From NCBI RefSeq assembly GCF_042663885.1, contig NZ_JBHSXV010000001.1: a stretch of DNA of 64,000 nt; one strand, given 5' to 3'. The stretch's first letter is position 1, and each line of letters starts with the position of its first letter. The DNA comes from Aquipuribacter hungaricus. GTDB taxonomy: Bacteria > Actinomycetota > Actinomycetes > Actinomycetales > JBBAYJ01. Position numbers and translations under genes: made by a program. Of this stretch, positions 34,905 to 42,982 are shown one piece after another. The notes below the pieces were generated by a model that worked only from the letters and a program-made list of their open reading frames with translations, was not told the origin of the DNA and did no database searches.

Positions 34905-35066
34905 GCACGCGGGCCCCGTGAAGCAGCCGGCGCGGCCGCGCGCAGGACGGCCGAGACCGGCGGCCCACCAGGAAGTCTCGTCGAGACGGTGACGGGGCAC
35001 CCTGCCGCGGAGCATCCTGGTCGGCGGACGCACCCACCCGCCTCGGCCGCTGGAGCGTGAGCCTCG

Positions 35067-37118
35067 ATGGAGAGCCGCCTCGTCACCGTCGTCCTGTCCG
35101 TGCTCGTGCTGGCCTCCGTCGCCGTGGGCGACGTCGTCGGCGGGCCGCCGGGCGACGTGGCTGCGGGGGTCGACCGGGGAGCACGGGCGCCTGTCGACGT
35201 GGCAGGCGACAGGGGCGCAGACGGGACCGGTGACCTGGCCGTGGACGCGGCTGGTGACAGGGCAGGGGGCGCGGCTGGTGACAGGGCAGGGGGCGCGGCT
35301 GGTGACGTGGCCGCGGACGCGTCGACGCTGCGCTTCACGGCCGCCGGCGACTTCGGCGCCACCGTCCACACCGACGGCGTCCTCGCCGGCATGGCGGCGC
35401 AGCAGGCGGACCTGGCGCTGGCGCTGGGCGACCTCTCCTACGGCATCACCGGCCAGGAGCAGGCGTGGTGCGACCGGGTCACCGCCGCGGTGGGGGCGGG
35501 CTACCCGTTCGAGCTCCTGGCGGGGAACCACGAGAGCGACGGGCAGAACGGCAACATCAACGACTTCACGGCGTGCCTGCCGAACCAGCTGCCGGGGGTC
35601 GTCGGCACGTTCGGCCGGCAGTACTACGTCGACGTGCCGCACCAGGCGCCGCTCGTGCGCTTCGTCATGGTGTCGCCCGGCATCCGCTACCCCGACAGCA
35701 TCTGGGGCTACGGCGCGGGGACCGCCCGCCACGCGTGGACGGCGGCCGCGGTCGACGGGGCGAGGAGCGCCGGCATCCCGTGGGTGGTGGTGGGGATGCA
35801 CAAGCCGTGCCTGTCGGTCGGCGACTACACGTGCGAGTCCGGGGCCGACCTGCTCAACATGCTCATCGCCAAGCGGGTCGACCTGGTGCTGGCCGGCCAC
35901 GAGCACGTCTACGGGCGGACCAAGCAGGTGGCCCTCGGGGCGGGCTGCCCCGGCCTCACGCCCGGCACGTTCACCGCCGCGTGCGTCGCGGACGCCGACG
36001 CCGACATGGTGCGGGGTGCGGGCACCGTCTTCGCGACGGTCGGTACCGGCGGGACGGGCCTGCGGACCGTGGACACCGCGGACCCCGAGGCGCCCTGGTT
36101 CGCGAGCCTCAGCGGGTCCAACGCCAACCCCACCTGGGGTCTGCTGCGGGTGGACGTCGACAGCGAACGCCTGAGCGCCGCGTTCGTGCGCACGAGCGGT
36201 GGCACCCACTCCGACGCGTTCACGCTGTCCCCCGGCGGGCCGCCGCCGCCCAACCAGCCGCCCACCGCCGTGGTCGCGGCCCCCGTCTGCGACGGGCTGG
36301 CGTGCTCCTTCGACGGGTCTGGCTCGACGGACCCCGATGGCACCGTCGTCAGCTGGTCGTGGTCGTTCGCCGGCACGGTCCGCCAGGGCGCGAGCATCTC
36401 CCACACCTTCCCCGCCGCCGGGACCTACCCGGTGACGCTCACGGTGACCGACGACCGGGGGGCCACCGCGACGACCACCAGGCAGGTCACGGTGAGCGGG
36501 GCGGCACCGCCCCTGTGGAGCGAGACCTGGCCGGGGACCGACGGCACGGCCTGGCCGGGTGGCTGGACCTCCTCGGCGACGGGCGGGTCGCTGACCACCC
36601 AGTCCGCGGCGGGGCAGCTCGCCGTCACCGACACCTCGGGCGCCTTCGCGCGTACGCAGCTCACCGGCGCCTCCCCCGTGCCGGACAGCGAGCTGCTCAC
36701 GTCCTTCCGCTGGGGGCAGACCTCGTCGAGCGCCTACCTCAACGTCTACCTGCGGGGCAGCGGCGGGTGGCAGAACGCCTACCGTCCACGCTCGGGGTAC
36801 GGCCTGGAGCTGCAGAACACGAGCTCCACGGTGGCCGTCAAGCGGAACGTCGACGGCGTGACGACCACCCTGCGCACGGTCGGTGGTGCCCACGCGGTGA
36901 CGACCGCCAAGCAGTGGTTGAGGCTGCGGGTGGTCGGCACGCAGGTGCAGTGGCGGATCTGGACCGACGGGACCCCGGAGCCGACCGTCTGGGAGGGCCA
37001 GGACGTCGACACCGCCGTCACCGCGGCGGGCCAACCGTTCGTGTCGCTGGTCCGCAGCGGGTCGAACGTCGGCGCCAAGACCGTGGCCCTCGACGACCTG
37101 GTCCTGCGTCGCCCCTGA
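35067..37118 (+). CDS. Secreted metallophosphoesterase with PKD domain
   Basis: The 683-residue protein has an N-terminal signal/anchor helix. A repeat-bearing Ala/Gly/Asp linker (about 25-85) leads to a calcineurin-like phosphoesterase domain. Its metal motifs are TAAGDFGA, LALGDLSYG, LAGNHES, VVGMHKP and GHEHVYGR. After about residue 395 a PKD domain follows (SFDGSGSTDPDGTVVSWSWS, TYPVTLTVTD). A C-terminal jelly-roll-like domain (WPGTDGTAWPGGW to the end) could bind carbohydrate. Substrate is unknown. It is exported and probably acts on the cell surface or on environmental phosphoesters. Confidence 0.88.
   Translation: MESRLVTVVLSVLVLASVAVGDVVGGPPGDVAAGVDRGARAPVDVAGDRGADGTGDLAVDAAGDRAGGAAGDRAGGAAGDVAADASTLRFTAAGDFGATVHTDGVLAGMAAQQADLALALGDLSYGITGQEQAWCDRVTAAVGAGYPFELLAGNHESDGQNGNINDFTACLPNQLPGVVGTFGRQYYVDVPHQAPLVRFVMVSPGIRYPDSIWGYGAGTARHAWTAAAVDGARSAGIPWVVVGMHKPCLSVGDYTCESGADLLNMLIAKRVDLVLAGHEHVYGRTKQVALGAGCPGLTPGTFTAACVADADADMVRGAGTVFATVGTGGTGLRTVDTADPEAPWFASLSGSNANPTWGLLRVDVDSERLSAAFVRTSGGTHSDAFTLSPGGPPPPNQPPTAVVAAPVCDGLACSFDGSGSTDPDGTVVSWSWSFAGTVRQGASISHTFPAAGTYPVTLTVTDDRGATATTTRQVTVSGAAPPLWSETWPGTDGTAWPGGWTSSATGGSLTTQSAAGQLAVTDTSGAFARTQLTGASPVPDSELLTSFRWGQTSSSAYLNVYLRGSGGWQNAYRPRSGYGLELQNTSSTVAVKRNVDGVTTTLRTVGGAHAVTTAKQWLRLRVVGTQVQWRIWTDGTPEPTVWEGQDVDTAVTAAGQPFVSLVRSGSNVGAKTVALDDLVLRRP
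35251..35306. repeat. 24-bp direct repeats in the phosphoesterase linker
   Basis: Two exact 24-bp units (35251-35274 and 35275-35298) and the first 8 bases of a third encode the repeated AGDRAGGA linker peptide. Confidence 0.85.
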
Positions 37119-37155
37119 GCGGGGGCCGCCGCACGACGGGCACAGGCACGACGTC

Positions 37156-37698
37156 CTACGGGCCGGTCGAGCTCACCGCCGACGCCGTGACCCGCAGCGG
37201 GACCCCTGACGTGAAGGGACCGGCGACGGCCGGCGGCAGCAGGGGCAGCGACCGGGCGGTGAGCACGACGACCGCGGTCACCCCGTCGGGCGTGCCTGTC
37301 GCCGCCGTGTCGACGTCCAGGTCGACGAACCGGGACGGTGCGTCCTGCCGCTCGAGGTACGCCACGACCGAGTCCCGCACCGTGGCGTCCGTGACAGGCA
37401 CGGCGTCGATGCCGCCGGCGCGTCCCGTCGCCTCGAAGTACGCCGCCTCGTCGACGGCGTCCGCGGCGTCCAGGGCCGCCGCGTCGGCCAGCGCCAGGAG
37501 CCGCTTGCGGTCCAGGTGCACCGCCGAGGCCGCGACCACGACGAGGACCAGCAGCAGCGCGATGAGGCCGTACACGAGGGCGAGCAGCATCACCTGGCCC
37601 GAGTCGTCCGTCAGCACCGGCAGGGTGCGGCGCCCGGTCGCGTCCCCACGCCGGTGCGGGTCACCGGTACCGCCTGTCTGCCACCCGTACCGGGTCAC
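37156..37698 (-). CDS. TadG-like pilus assembly protein
   Basis: A 180-residue protein with a short N-terminus, then DSGQVMLLALVYGLIALLLV, a type IV pilin-like N-terminal helix preceded by the acidic/Gly residues typical of TadE/TadG minor pilins. AASAVHLDRKRLLALADAAA is the characteristic follow-on. It is the last gene of the tad operon and overlaps the TadE gene before it by GTGA. Confidence 0.8.
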   Translation of the reverse strand: MTRYGWQTGGTGDPHRRGDATGRRTLPVLTDDSGQVMLLALVYGLIALLLVLVVVAASAVHLDRKRLLALADAAALDAADAVDEAAYFEATGRAGGIDAVPVTDATVRDSVVAYLERQDAPSRFVDLDVDTAATGTPDGVTAVVVLTARSLPLLPPAVAGPFTSGVPLRVTASAVSSTGP

Positions 37699-38264
37699 GG
37701 TCGCCCGCCCTCGTCGGGCCCGTCGTCGCCAGACCCGTCGGCGCCCGACCCGTCAGCGGCAGACCCTCCGGCAGCAGCCCCACCGCTGACGACGGACCCC
37801 TCGAACTCCCCGACGACCTGGGTGTGCGTCGCGCTCACCGGCACCACGAGCGGCACGACCCGCGACACCCCCGCCGGCAGGGCGGGCAGGGGGACCTCGA
37901 CCCGCACGGTCACCGCCACGTCGGCTCCGGGGGTGAGGCAGGGGCGGGCCGCGCACACCACGGTGGCGGCGCGGGCGGGGTCGGCGTCGATGCCCTGGTC
38001 GCGCAGCGCCCAGCCGACCGCGGCCACGACCCGGTCCTCCGACAGCCCCTCGTCGGTGGTCGTCACGACGATCCGGGCGGCCTCCCGGGCGGCGCTCTCG
38101 GTGGCGAAGGCCGCGGCCTGCACCCCGGCCACCGCGACGACGAGGTAGACGACGGGCACGAGCATGAGCACGCCGACAGTGACGAACTCCACGACGGCGC
38201 TGCCCTCGTCGCCGCGGGGCACCCGGTCAGCGAGCGCGGCCCGCAGCCGGGCTGCGCGGCTCAC
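37695..38264 (-). CDS. TadE-like minor pilin
   Basis: A 189-residue protein with GDEGSAVVEFVTVGVLMLVP, the TadE N-terminal motif (Gly-Ser-Ala-Val-Val-Glu-Phe), then one membrane helix and an extracytoplasmic domain with two Cys. The last 25 residues are a Gly/Ser/Asp-rich tail. It overlaps its neighbours on both sides by 4 bases. Confidence 0.85.
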   Translation of the reverse strand: MSRAARLRAALADRVPRGDEGSAVVEFVTVGVLMLVPVVYLVVAVAGVQAAAFATESAAREAARIVVTTTDEGLSEDRVVAAVGWALRDQGIDADPARAATVVCAARPCLTPGADVAVTVRVEVPLPALPAGVSRVVPLVVPVSATHTQVVGEFEGSVVSGGAAAGGSAADGSGADGSGDDGPDEGGRP

Positions 38265-38632
38265 GGCAGGGCCTTCTCGTCCACCGCGTGCCCGCTCAGC
38301 TCCAGGGTGCGAGGGCCCACCAGCCCGAGCACGGGGAGCGGCGCCCGGACGGTCACCACGACGGTCTGCACCCCGTCCAGCCGCTCGACCGAGGCGGACA
38401 CGTCGTCGGCGAGCCGGTCCGACAGCGACGAGGCGATGAGCTGCTGGGTGCGGTCGACGGCGTCGGAGCTGTCGCGGCCCACGAGCGCGCCGTACCGGGC
38501 GCCCTCCCCGGCGGCGTCGACGAGGGTGTTGCGCACGTGCAGCGACAGGGACAGCTGCAGCACCCCGGCGAACATCAGCGTGAGCAGGGCGGAGACGAGG
38601 ACGAAGTCGACCGCGGCCGACCCCCGGGTCAC
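38261..38632 (-). CDS. TadE-like pilus protein
   Basis: A 123-residue protein starting MTRGSAAVDFVLVSALLTLM, again the TadE pattern with Asp in place of Glu before Phe. RNTLVDAAGEGARYGAL is a conserved TadE stretch. It starts with a GTG that overlaps the stop of the small pilin-like gene (GTGA). Confidence 0.85.
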   Translation of the reverse strand: MTRGSAAVDFVLVSALLTLMFAGVLQLSLSLHVRNTLVDAAGEGARYGALVGRDSSDAVDRTQQLIASSLSDRLADDVSASVERLDGVQTVVVTVRAPLPVLGLVGPRTLELSGHAVDEKALP

Positions 38633-38820
38633 GGACCCCCGACGACCGAGTCCATGGAGTCGGTGAAGATGGTCGTCAGCCGGTCCCCGGCGACCGCCCA
38701 CAGGGCGATGACCAGCCCCGCGGTCATCAGCGTGACGAGCACCCAGCCGGGCACGTCGCCGCGGTCGGACCGTGCCGTCAGCAGGCGTGCCGCCAACCAG
38801 CGCACCGGTGTGCTGTGCAT
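38629..38820 (-). CDS. Small single-helix protein, Flp-pilin-like
   Basis: A 63-residue protein from ATG 38820, preceded by GGGGAGAG a few bases upstream. SDRGDVPGWVLVTLMTAG begins a hydrophobic helix, followed by DRLTTIFTDSMDSV. Its size, its single helix next to a charged Gly-containing segment, and its place in the tad operon suggest a structural Flp-type pilin or a minor component. The classical pilin Glu at +5 is replaced (GDVPGW), so the assignment is tentative. Confidence 0.65.
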   Translation of the reverse strand: MHSTPVRWLAARLLTARSDRGDVPGWVLVTLMTAGLVIALWAVAGDRLTTIFTDSMDSVVGGP

Positions 38821-38961
38821 GAGCTCTCCCCGCTCCTCCGCCCCGGCCGAGGGGGCTCGGGGGCTGCGCGCCATCATGGGACACACCGGGGCGCGCAGGG
38901 AGGCGGCTTCCACAGGTCCCCCCGGCTGCCGTACCTGCCGTGGCGACGGGTGTACGAGGCG

Positions 38962-39897
38962 TCACAGCTGGAGGTCCAGCGACACCAGCCCGGGGTAGAC
39001 GGCGAACAGGACGGTCACCGGCAGCACGAGGAACACCACCGGGACCATCATCGCGATCTCCTTGCGCCCGCCGCTCTCCATGAGCCGGCGCCTGCCCAGC
39101 TCCCGGACGTCCTGGGCCTGCGAGCGCAGCACCTCGGCCAGCGGGGTGCCCCGCTCGACCGCGACGGCCACGCCGTCGACGAAGCGGGCGAGCGGCGGCA
39201 GGCTCGTCCGGGCCGCGAGGCCTTCGAGGGCCTGGACCAGGCTGGCGCCGGCACGGGCGGCGGCCAGGGTGCGTCGCAGCTCGACCGACAGCTCGCCCTG
39301 GCAGGTCCGGGCCACGCGCTCCAGCGCCCCGACGGCACCCTCACCCGCCCCGACGCTGAGCGCGAGGAGCTCCGCCACCGTCGGGAACTCCTGCATCATG
39401 CGTTCCTCGCGGCGGCTGACCTGCCGCGACAGGTACTGGTCCCGACCGAGCACCCCGAGCAGCCCGCCGATGACGACGACGGCGACCATGGGCAGCACCG
39501 CCGGACCCCGGGCGGCCCCGACGGCGGCCGCGGCACCCGCACCGCCCGCGAGGCCGAGGACGCCCCACACCACCTGCTCGGCGCGGAACTGCTCCACGGT
39601 CGTGCCGGTCCCCGACTGCTCGAGACGGCGCCGGACCGTGCCAGGGCCTCCGGAGATCCGTTCGACCCACCGGACGCCGTCGCTCATCACCGGGGCGAGC
39701 AGCCGCTCGAGCGTCCCCAGCCGTGCGCGCCGGCCCGGGAGGTCGGTGAGCAGGCGCGAGGGTCGGGTGTCCCGCAGGTACGGCTCGAGCCGGTCGACGA
39801 GGTCCACCTGGCGCCACCGCGGCACGGACGTCAGGACCAGGAGCAGCCCGACCGCCAGCGCCGCCCCCAGCAGCCCGCCGAGCACCACGTCGCTCAC
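38962..39897 (-). CDS. tadC: TadC-like type II/IV secretion inner-membrane protein
   Basis: A 311-residue GspF-family (T2SSF) protein. Hydrophobic helices lie near the N-terminus, in the middle (VLPMVAVVVIGGLLGVLG) and at the C-terminus (PVVFLVLPVTVLFAVYPG). The cytoplasmic domain QEFPTVAELLALSVGAGEG is typical. The GTG overlaps the tadB stop (GTGA). A 141-bp gap follows before the pilin-like gene. Confidence 0.88.
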   Translation of the reverse strand: MSDVVLGGLLGAALAVGLLLVLTSVPRWRQVDLVDRLEPYLRDTRPSRLLTDLPGRRARLGTLERLLAPVMSDGVRWVERISGGPGTVRRRLEQSGTGTTVEQFRAEQVVWGVLGLAGGAGAAAAVGAARGPAVLPMVAVVVIGGLLGVLGRDQYLSRQVSRREERMMQEFPTVAELLALSVGAGEGAVGALERVARTCQGELSVELRRTLAAARAGASLVQALEGLAARTSLPPLARFVDGVAVAVERGTPLAEVLRSQAQDVRELGRRRLMESGGRKEIAMMVPVVFLVLPVTVLFAVYPGLVSLDLQL

Positions 39898-40766
39898 CGC
39901 AGCACCCGTTCCTCCTCGGGCAGCCGCCCGATCCGCACCATGAGCCGGTAGGCGACCACCGAGGCCACCCCGCCGACGGCGAGGACGAGGACGCCCTCCG
40001 GCCTGTCGTACGGCTCGACCGCGCCCTGCCGGGTGGCGAGCAGGCCGAGGACCAGCCACGGGGCGGCGACGGCCAGCCGCGCGGCGCTGACCGTCCACGA
40101 CTGCCGGGCCTCGAGCTCGCCGCGGGTGCGGGCGTCCTCGCGGAGGAACGCGGACAGGGTCCGGAGCAGCCGCCCCAGGTCCGAGCCGCCCACCTCGCGC
40201 GTGATCCGCAGCGCCTCGACGAGCCGGTCGGCCACGGGGTCGGCGAGGCGGTCCTTGAGCCGGGACAGCGAGTCGGCGAACCGGCCGCTGCCCCGGTAGT
40301 CCTCGGCGAACTCGGCGAAGGCGGGCCGCAGCTGCTCCGGCCCGCGCTCGGACAGCTGCGCCAGCGCCTCCGGCAGCGACAACCCTGCCCGGACACCGGA
40401 CGCGAGGTTGTCCACGACCTCGGGCCACACCTCGCGCAGGTCGGCGCGGCGACGCGCGGCGCGGTAGCGGACGAGGGCGACCGGTGCCCATCCCGCCATG
40501 AGGGCGAAGCAGAGCGCGACGGACGGGACCCCGCTGGCCAGCAGCACGACCAGGAACACGCCGGCACCCGAGCCCACGCACAGCGCCGCGAGCGACCCGA
40601 CGCTGACGGAGCGGACCCCGGCCTGGACCAGCGCGTCCTCCAGGCCCGTCGCCCAGCGGCGCCCGGTCCGCGGCTGCCTCGGCTCCGGCACCCAGCAGGA
40701 CCACCACACGCAGAAGGCCCCCAGGCCTGCGAGGAGGCCGAGCAGGAGGCCGTCCCCGGTGCTCAC
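39894..40766 (-). CDS. tadB: TadB-like type II/IV secretion inner-membrane protein
   Basis: A 290-residue GspF-family protein. VWPEVVDNLASGVRAGLSLPEAL and ALRITREVGGSDLGRLLRTL are the conserved cytoplasmic motifs. Two N-terminal and two C-terminal helices flank it. It lies 13 bp after the cpaF fragment and is coupled to tadC. Confidence 0.88.
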   Translation of the reverse strand: MSTGDGLLLGLLAGLGAFCVWWSCWVPEPRQPRTGRRWATGLEDALVQAGVRSVSVGSLAALCVGSGAGVFLVVLLASGVPSVALCFALMAGWAPVALVRYRAARRRADLREVWPEVVDNLASGVRAGLSLPEALAQLSERGPEQLRPAFAEFAEDYRGSGRFADSLSRLKDRLADPVADRLVEALRITREVGGSDLGRLLRTLSAFLREDARTRGELEARQSWTVSAARLAVAAPWLVLGLLATRQGAVEPYDRPEGVLVLAVGGVASVVAYRLMVRIGRLPEEERVLR

Positions 40767-40779
40767 GGCCGCGGCCCCG

Positions 40780-41544
40780 TCACGACGCGGCCAGCAGGCG
40801 CGCCACGTCGTAGCCCGCCCGCGCGAAGCGGTCCTCGTGGGGCGGGTACCCGCCGGCCGCGGCCAGGACGCCGTCCGCTCCGGCGCGGAACACCGACGCC
40901 GTCTCCACCACACCGTCCTCCACCCGACCGGGCACGGCGAGGACCTCGCGGACGCGGCGGCGGCCGTCCCCGCCGAGCTCGACGTGGACGACCAGGTCGA
41001 TGGAGGAGGCGACCGTCGGCACGACGAAGCCGGCGCTCACGTTCTCCCCGGCCAGCAGCGGCAGCGTGCACATCTTCGTCACCGCCTCGCGGGCGCTGTT
41101 CGCGTGGACGGTGCACATCCCCGGGAGCCCGGAGTTCAGGGCGATGAGCAGGTCGAGGCTCTCCTCCTGCCGCACCTCGCCCACGATGAGGCGGCTGGGC
41201 CGCATCCGCAGCGCCTCCTTGACCAGGCGGCGGAGCGGGACCTCGCCCGTGCCCTCGAGGCTGGGCTGGCGGCACTGCAGGCCGACGACGTCGCGGCCGG
41301 GCACCTTGAGCTCGAAGACCTCCTCGCACGTGATCACCCGCTCCCTCGCGGGCACGGCCGCGGCGAGGCAGTTGAGCATCGTCGTCTTGCCGGCCTGCGT
41401 CCCCCCGGAGACGAGCACGTTGAGACCCGAGACGACGGCCGCGTCGAGGAAGCGCGCCGCCTGCTCACCGAGCGTGCCCAGGGCGACCAGGTCCTCGAGC
41501 CGGTCCGCGCGCACGACGAACTTCCGGATGTTGATTGCCCAGTC
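40780..41544 (-). pseudogene. cpaF: 3' fragment of the Tad pilus ATPase gene (CpaF/TadA), N-terminal half missing
   Basis: About 254 codons survive. Similarity to CpaF is strong from WAINIRKFVVRADRLEDL onward: Walker A SGGTQAGKTT, the Asp-box region TCEEVFEL, Walker B RPSRLIVGEVRQEE, and GMCTVHANSAREAV. Intact CpaF has well over 150 more residues before this point. The homology stops at codon TGG (41541-41539). One GAC codon and a TAA (41547-41545) precede it. No CpaF-like sequence in any frame follows to the right. Internal starts (for example near 41514) would give a protein without the N-terminal domain. The break coincides with the change to island-like DNA. Confidence 0.85.
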
Positions 41545-41848
41545 TTAAAAGCACCAGCGCGCCTGGCGCCCCTCTCAACCCGTGGGCCGCCTGCCGCCGG
41601 ACAGCGACGGCCCGTTCGCAGCCACTCTCCGCCTCGCGCTTCACCACCCTGCGGGACTGCTGCACAGTGTTGCGTTGGCTGGCCCAGTTGACGCCCCGTT
41701 CCCGGTGAACCGGTGCGGGCGGGTCTACCGGGCCGGCAGCCATGCCACGTTGGCGATGCGATCCTCTGACCAGCCCGTCTACCAATTGAGGGTCGTCTTT
41801 CGGGACCAGAATTCATCGGTAGACGCCTCGTCGAGGAGGGTGGAACCA
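41545..41848. other. Gene-free junction between broken cpaF and the island
   Basis: About 300 bp with no convincing coding frame. It begins at the cpaF break with a locally A/T-richer stretch (TTAAAAG), unusual for this genome. The right end holds the GAGGAGGG site of the lipoprotein gene. A tRNA-like word near 41790 was considered and rejected. It is the likely place of an attachment site or recombination scar. Confidence 0.5.
41832..41840 (+). promoter_or_regulatory. Ribosome-binding site of the 41849 lipoprotein gene
   Basis: TCGAGGAGGGT contains a near-complete anti-16S match about nine bases before GTG 41849. It selects this start over the frame opening at 41582. Confidence 0.7.
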
Positions 41849-42892
41849 GTGACCTTCCTGCCGCGTCCCAATGACGTGACTCGGGGTGGGGCGCGGTGGC
41901 TGATGCCGACGGTGGTGGTCTTGGTGCTGGCCTCGGGCTGCGCCTCGGGCGAGGTCGGTGCGGCGGAGCGTGAGATCGATCGGGGGCCGGCGGCCGCGGA
42001 TGACGCTCCAGCTGCTGGTTGGCGGTGGGAGTCTTTTGCCGGGGTGGAGTTGCAGGTGCCTGAGAGCTGGTCGGGTTCGGGTGAGGGATCGGCTGCCAAC
42101 TCCGCCTGGTGCGCTTCGGACGGCACCTCGGCTGTCGAGGCGCCACCGATCGGAGGTGTGCGTCGGCCCGGTGGACCCGTCCCGGCTATTGCCTGTCTCG
42201 ACCCCCGGCCCGGCAACTCCTTCGGCTACGCCGTCGACCTCGGCAGTGCTCTGCCTCCAGGTCGTCGAGACGTCGGCGAGGGCTGGGTCGTCGACACTCA
42301 GGAGACCGCGGGGGTCCGGGTCTCTGTCACCTCGGACGATGAAGCCCTAACCGCTCGGATTCTGCAGTCTCTGCGAGCCGTTCGAGACGGCGTCGACGTT
42401 CATGGGTGCCCCGTGACGACGGGGCTCACCGAACCGGACAGCAGACCGAGACCTGGGGCGCTGCCAGACGCGTCTGAGGCCCTGACTGTCTTGGCCTGCC
42501 GGTACGCGCTACCGCGTGGGGGGGCGACGCTGGAGCAGGTGGGCATGCCGCAACCGCTCCTGGCGTCCCGGCTGGTCGGTGCTGACGAAGCCGTGCGGCT
42601 CCTTGAGGCACTGCGGGCGGCGCCGGAGGGCACCGGGCCCGACAACCCGCGCAACTGCGCCTCCGACGTCCAGCTGGGCGAGGAACTCGTCGTACTCCGC
42701 GTCAGCGACGTCGACCAGTCGCGAGAGGTCGTGGTCCGCTATTCCGGGTGCTCCGGGCACGGGACCGATGACGGCACCGTCCGGCGCGAGCTTTCCTCCG
42801 GTCTGCTGCAACCGCTGCTGGTGGGTTCTCTGAGGCCGGACATGTTGTCCTCTCAGGTTCAACGCCTGATGACCCAAGGCTCGAGCCGGTAG
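41849..42892 (+). CDS. Lipoprotein of unknown function
   Basis: A 347-residue protein. GTG 41849 gives a short charged N-terminus, a hydrophobic core (WLMPTVVVLVLASGC) and a lipobox ending at Cys, then an extracytoplasmic region with about eight more cysteines and two similar-looking halves. No family was recognised. Third codon positions hold more A/T than in the chromosomal genes to the left, which supports foreign origin. It precedes the mannosyltransferase gene on the same strand. Confidence 0.75.
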   Translation: MTFLPRPNDVTRGGARWLMPTVVVLVLASGCASGEVGAAEREIDRGPAAADDAPAAGWRWESFAGVELQVPESWSGSGEGSAANSAWCASDGTSAVEAPPIGGVRRPGGPVPAIACLDPRPGNSFGYAVDLGSALPPGRRDVGEGWVVDTQETAGVRVSVTSDDEALTARILQSLRAVRDGVDVHGCPVTTGLTEPDSRPRPGALPDASEALTVLACRYALPRGGATLEQVGMPQPLLASRLVGADEAVRLLEALRAAPEGTGPDNPRNCASDVQLGEELVVLRVSDVDQSREVVVRYSGCSGHGTDDGTVRRELSSGLLQPLLVGSLRPDMLSSQVQRLMTQGSSR

Positions 42893-42982
42893 CCAGGCGG
42901 CTCAGCGACTGACGTAGTGGCCGCCCCCGGCCCGCGGCCCCGCCTCAGCCCCGTCGACGTAGTGGAGCCTGTCGCGTTGTCC

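Noticed and set aside
41765..41800. A tRNA-like word on the - strand (CTCAATTGGTAGACGGG) near the island edge, which could have been an integrase target tRNA.
   Set aside because: The D-stem does not pair properly, and no T-arm or acceptor stem could be found at the right distance.
42917..42982. Longer start for the mannosyltransferase at GTG 42917.
   Set aside because: The extra 22 residues are low-complexity and there is no ribosome-binding site; ATG 42983 was kept, with some doubt.
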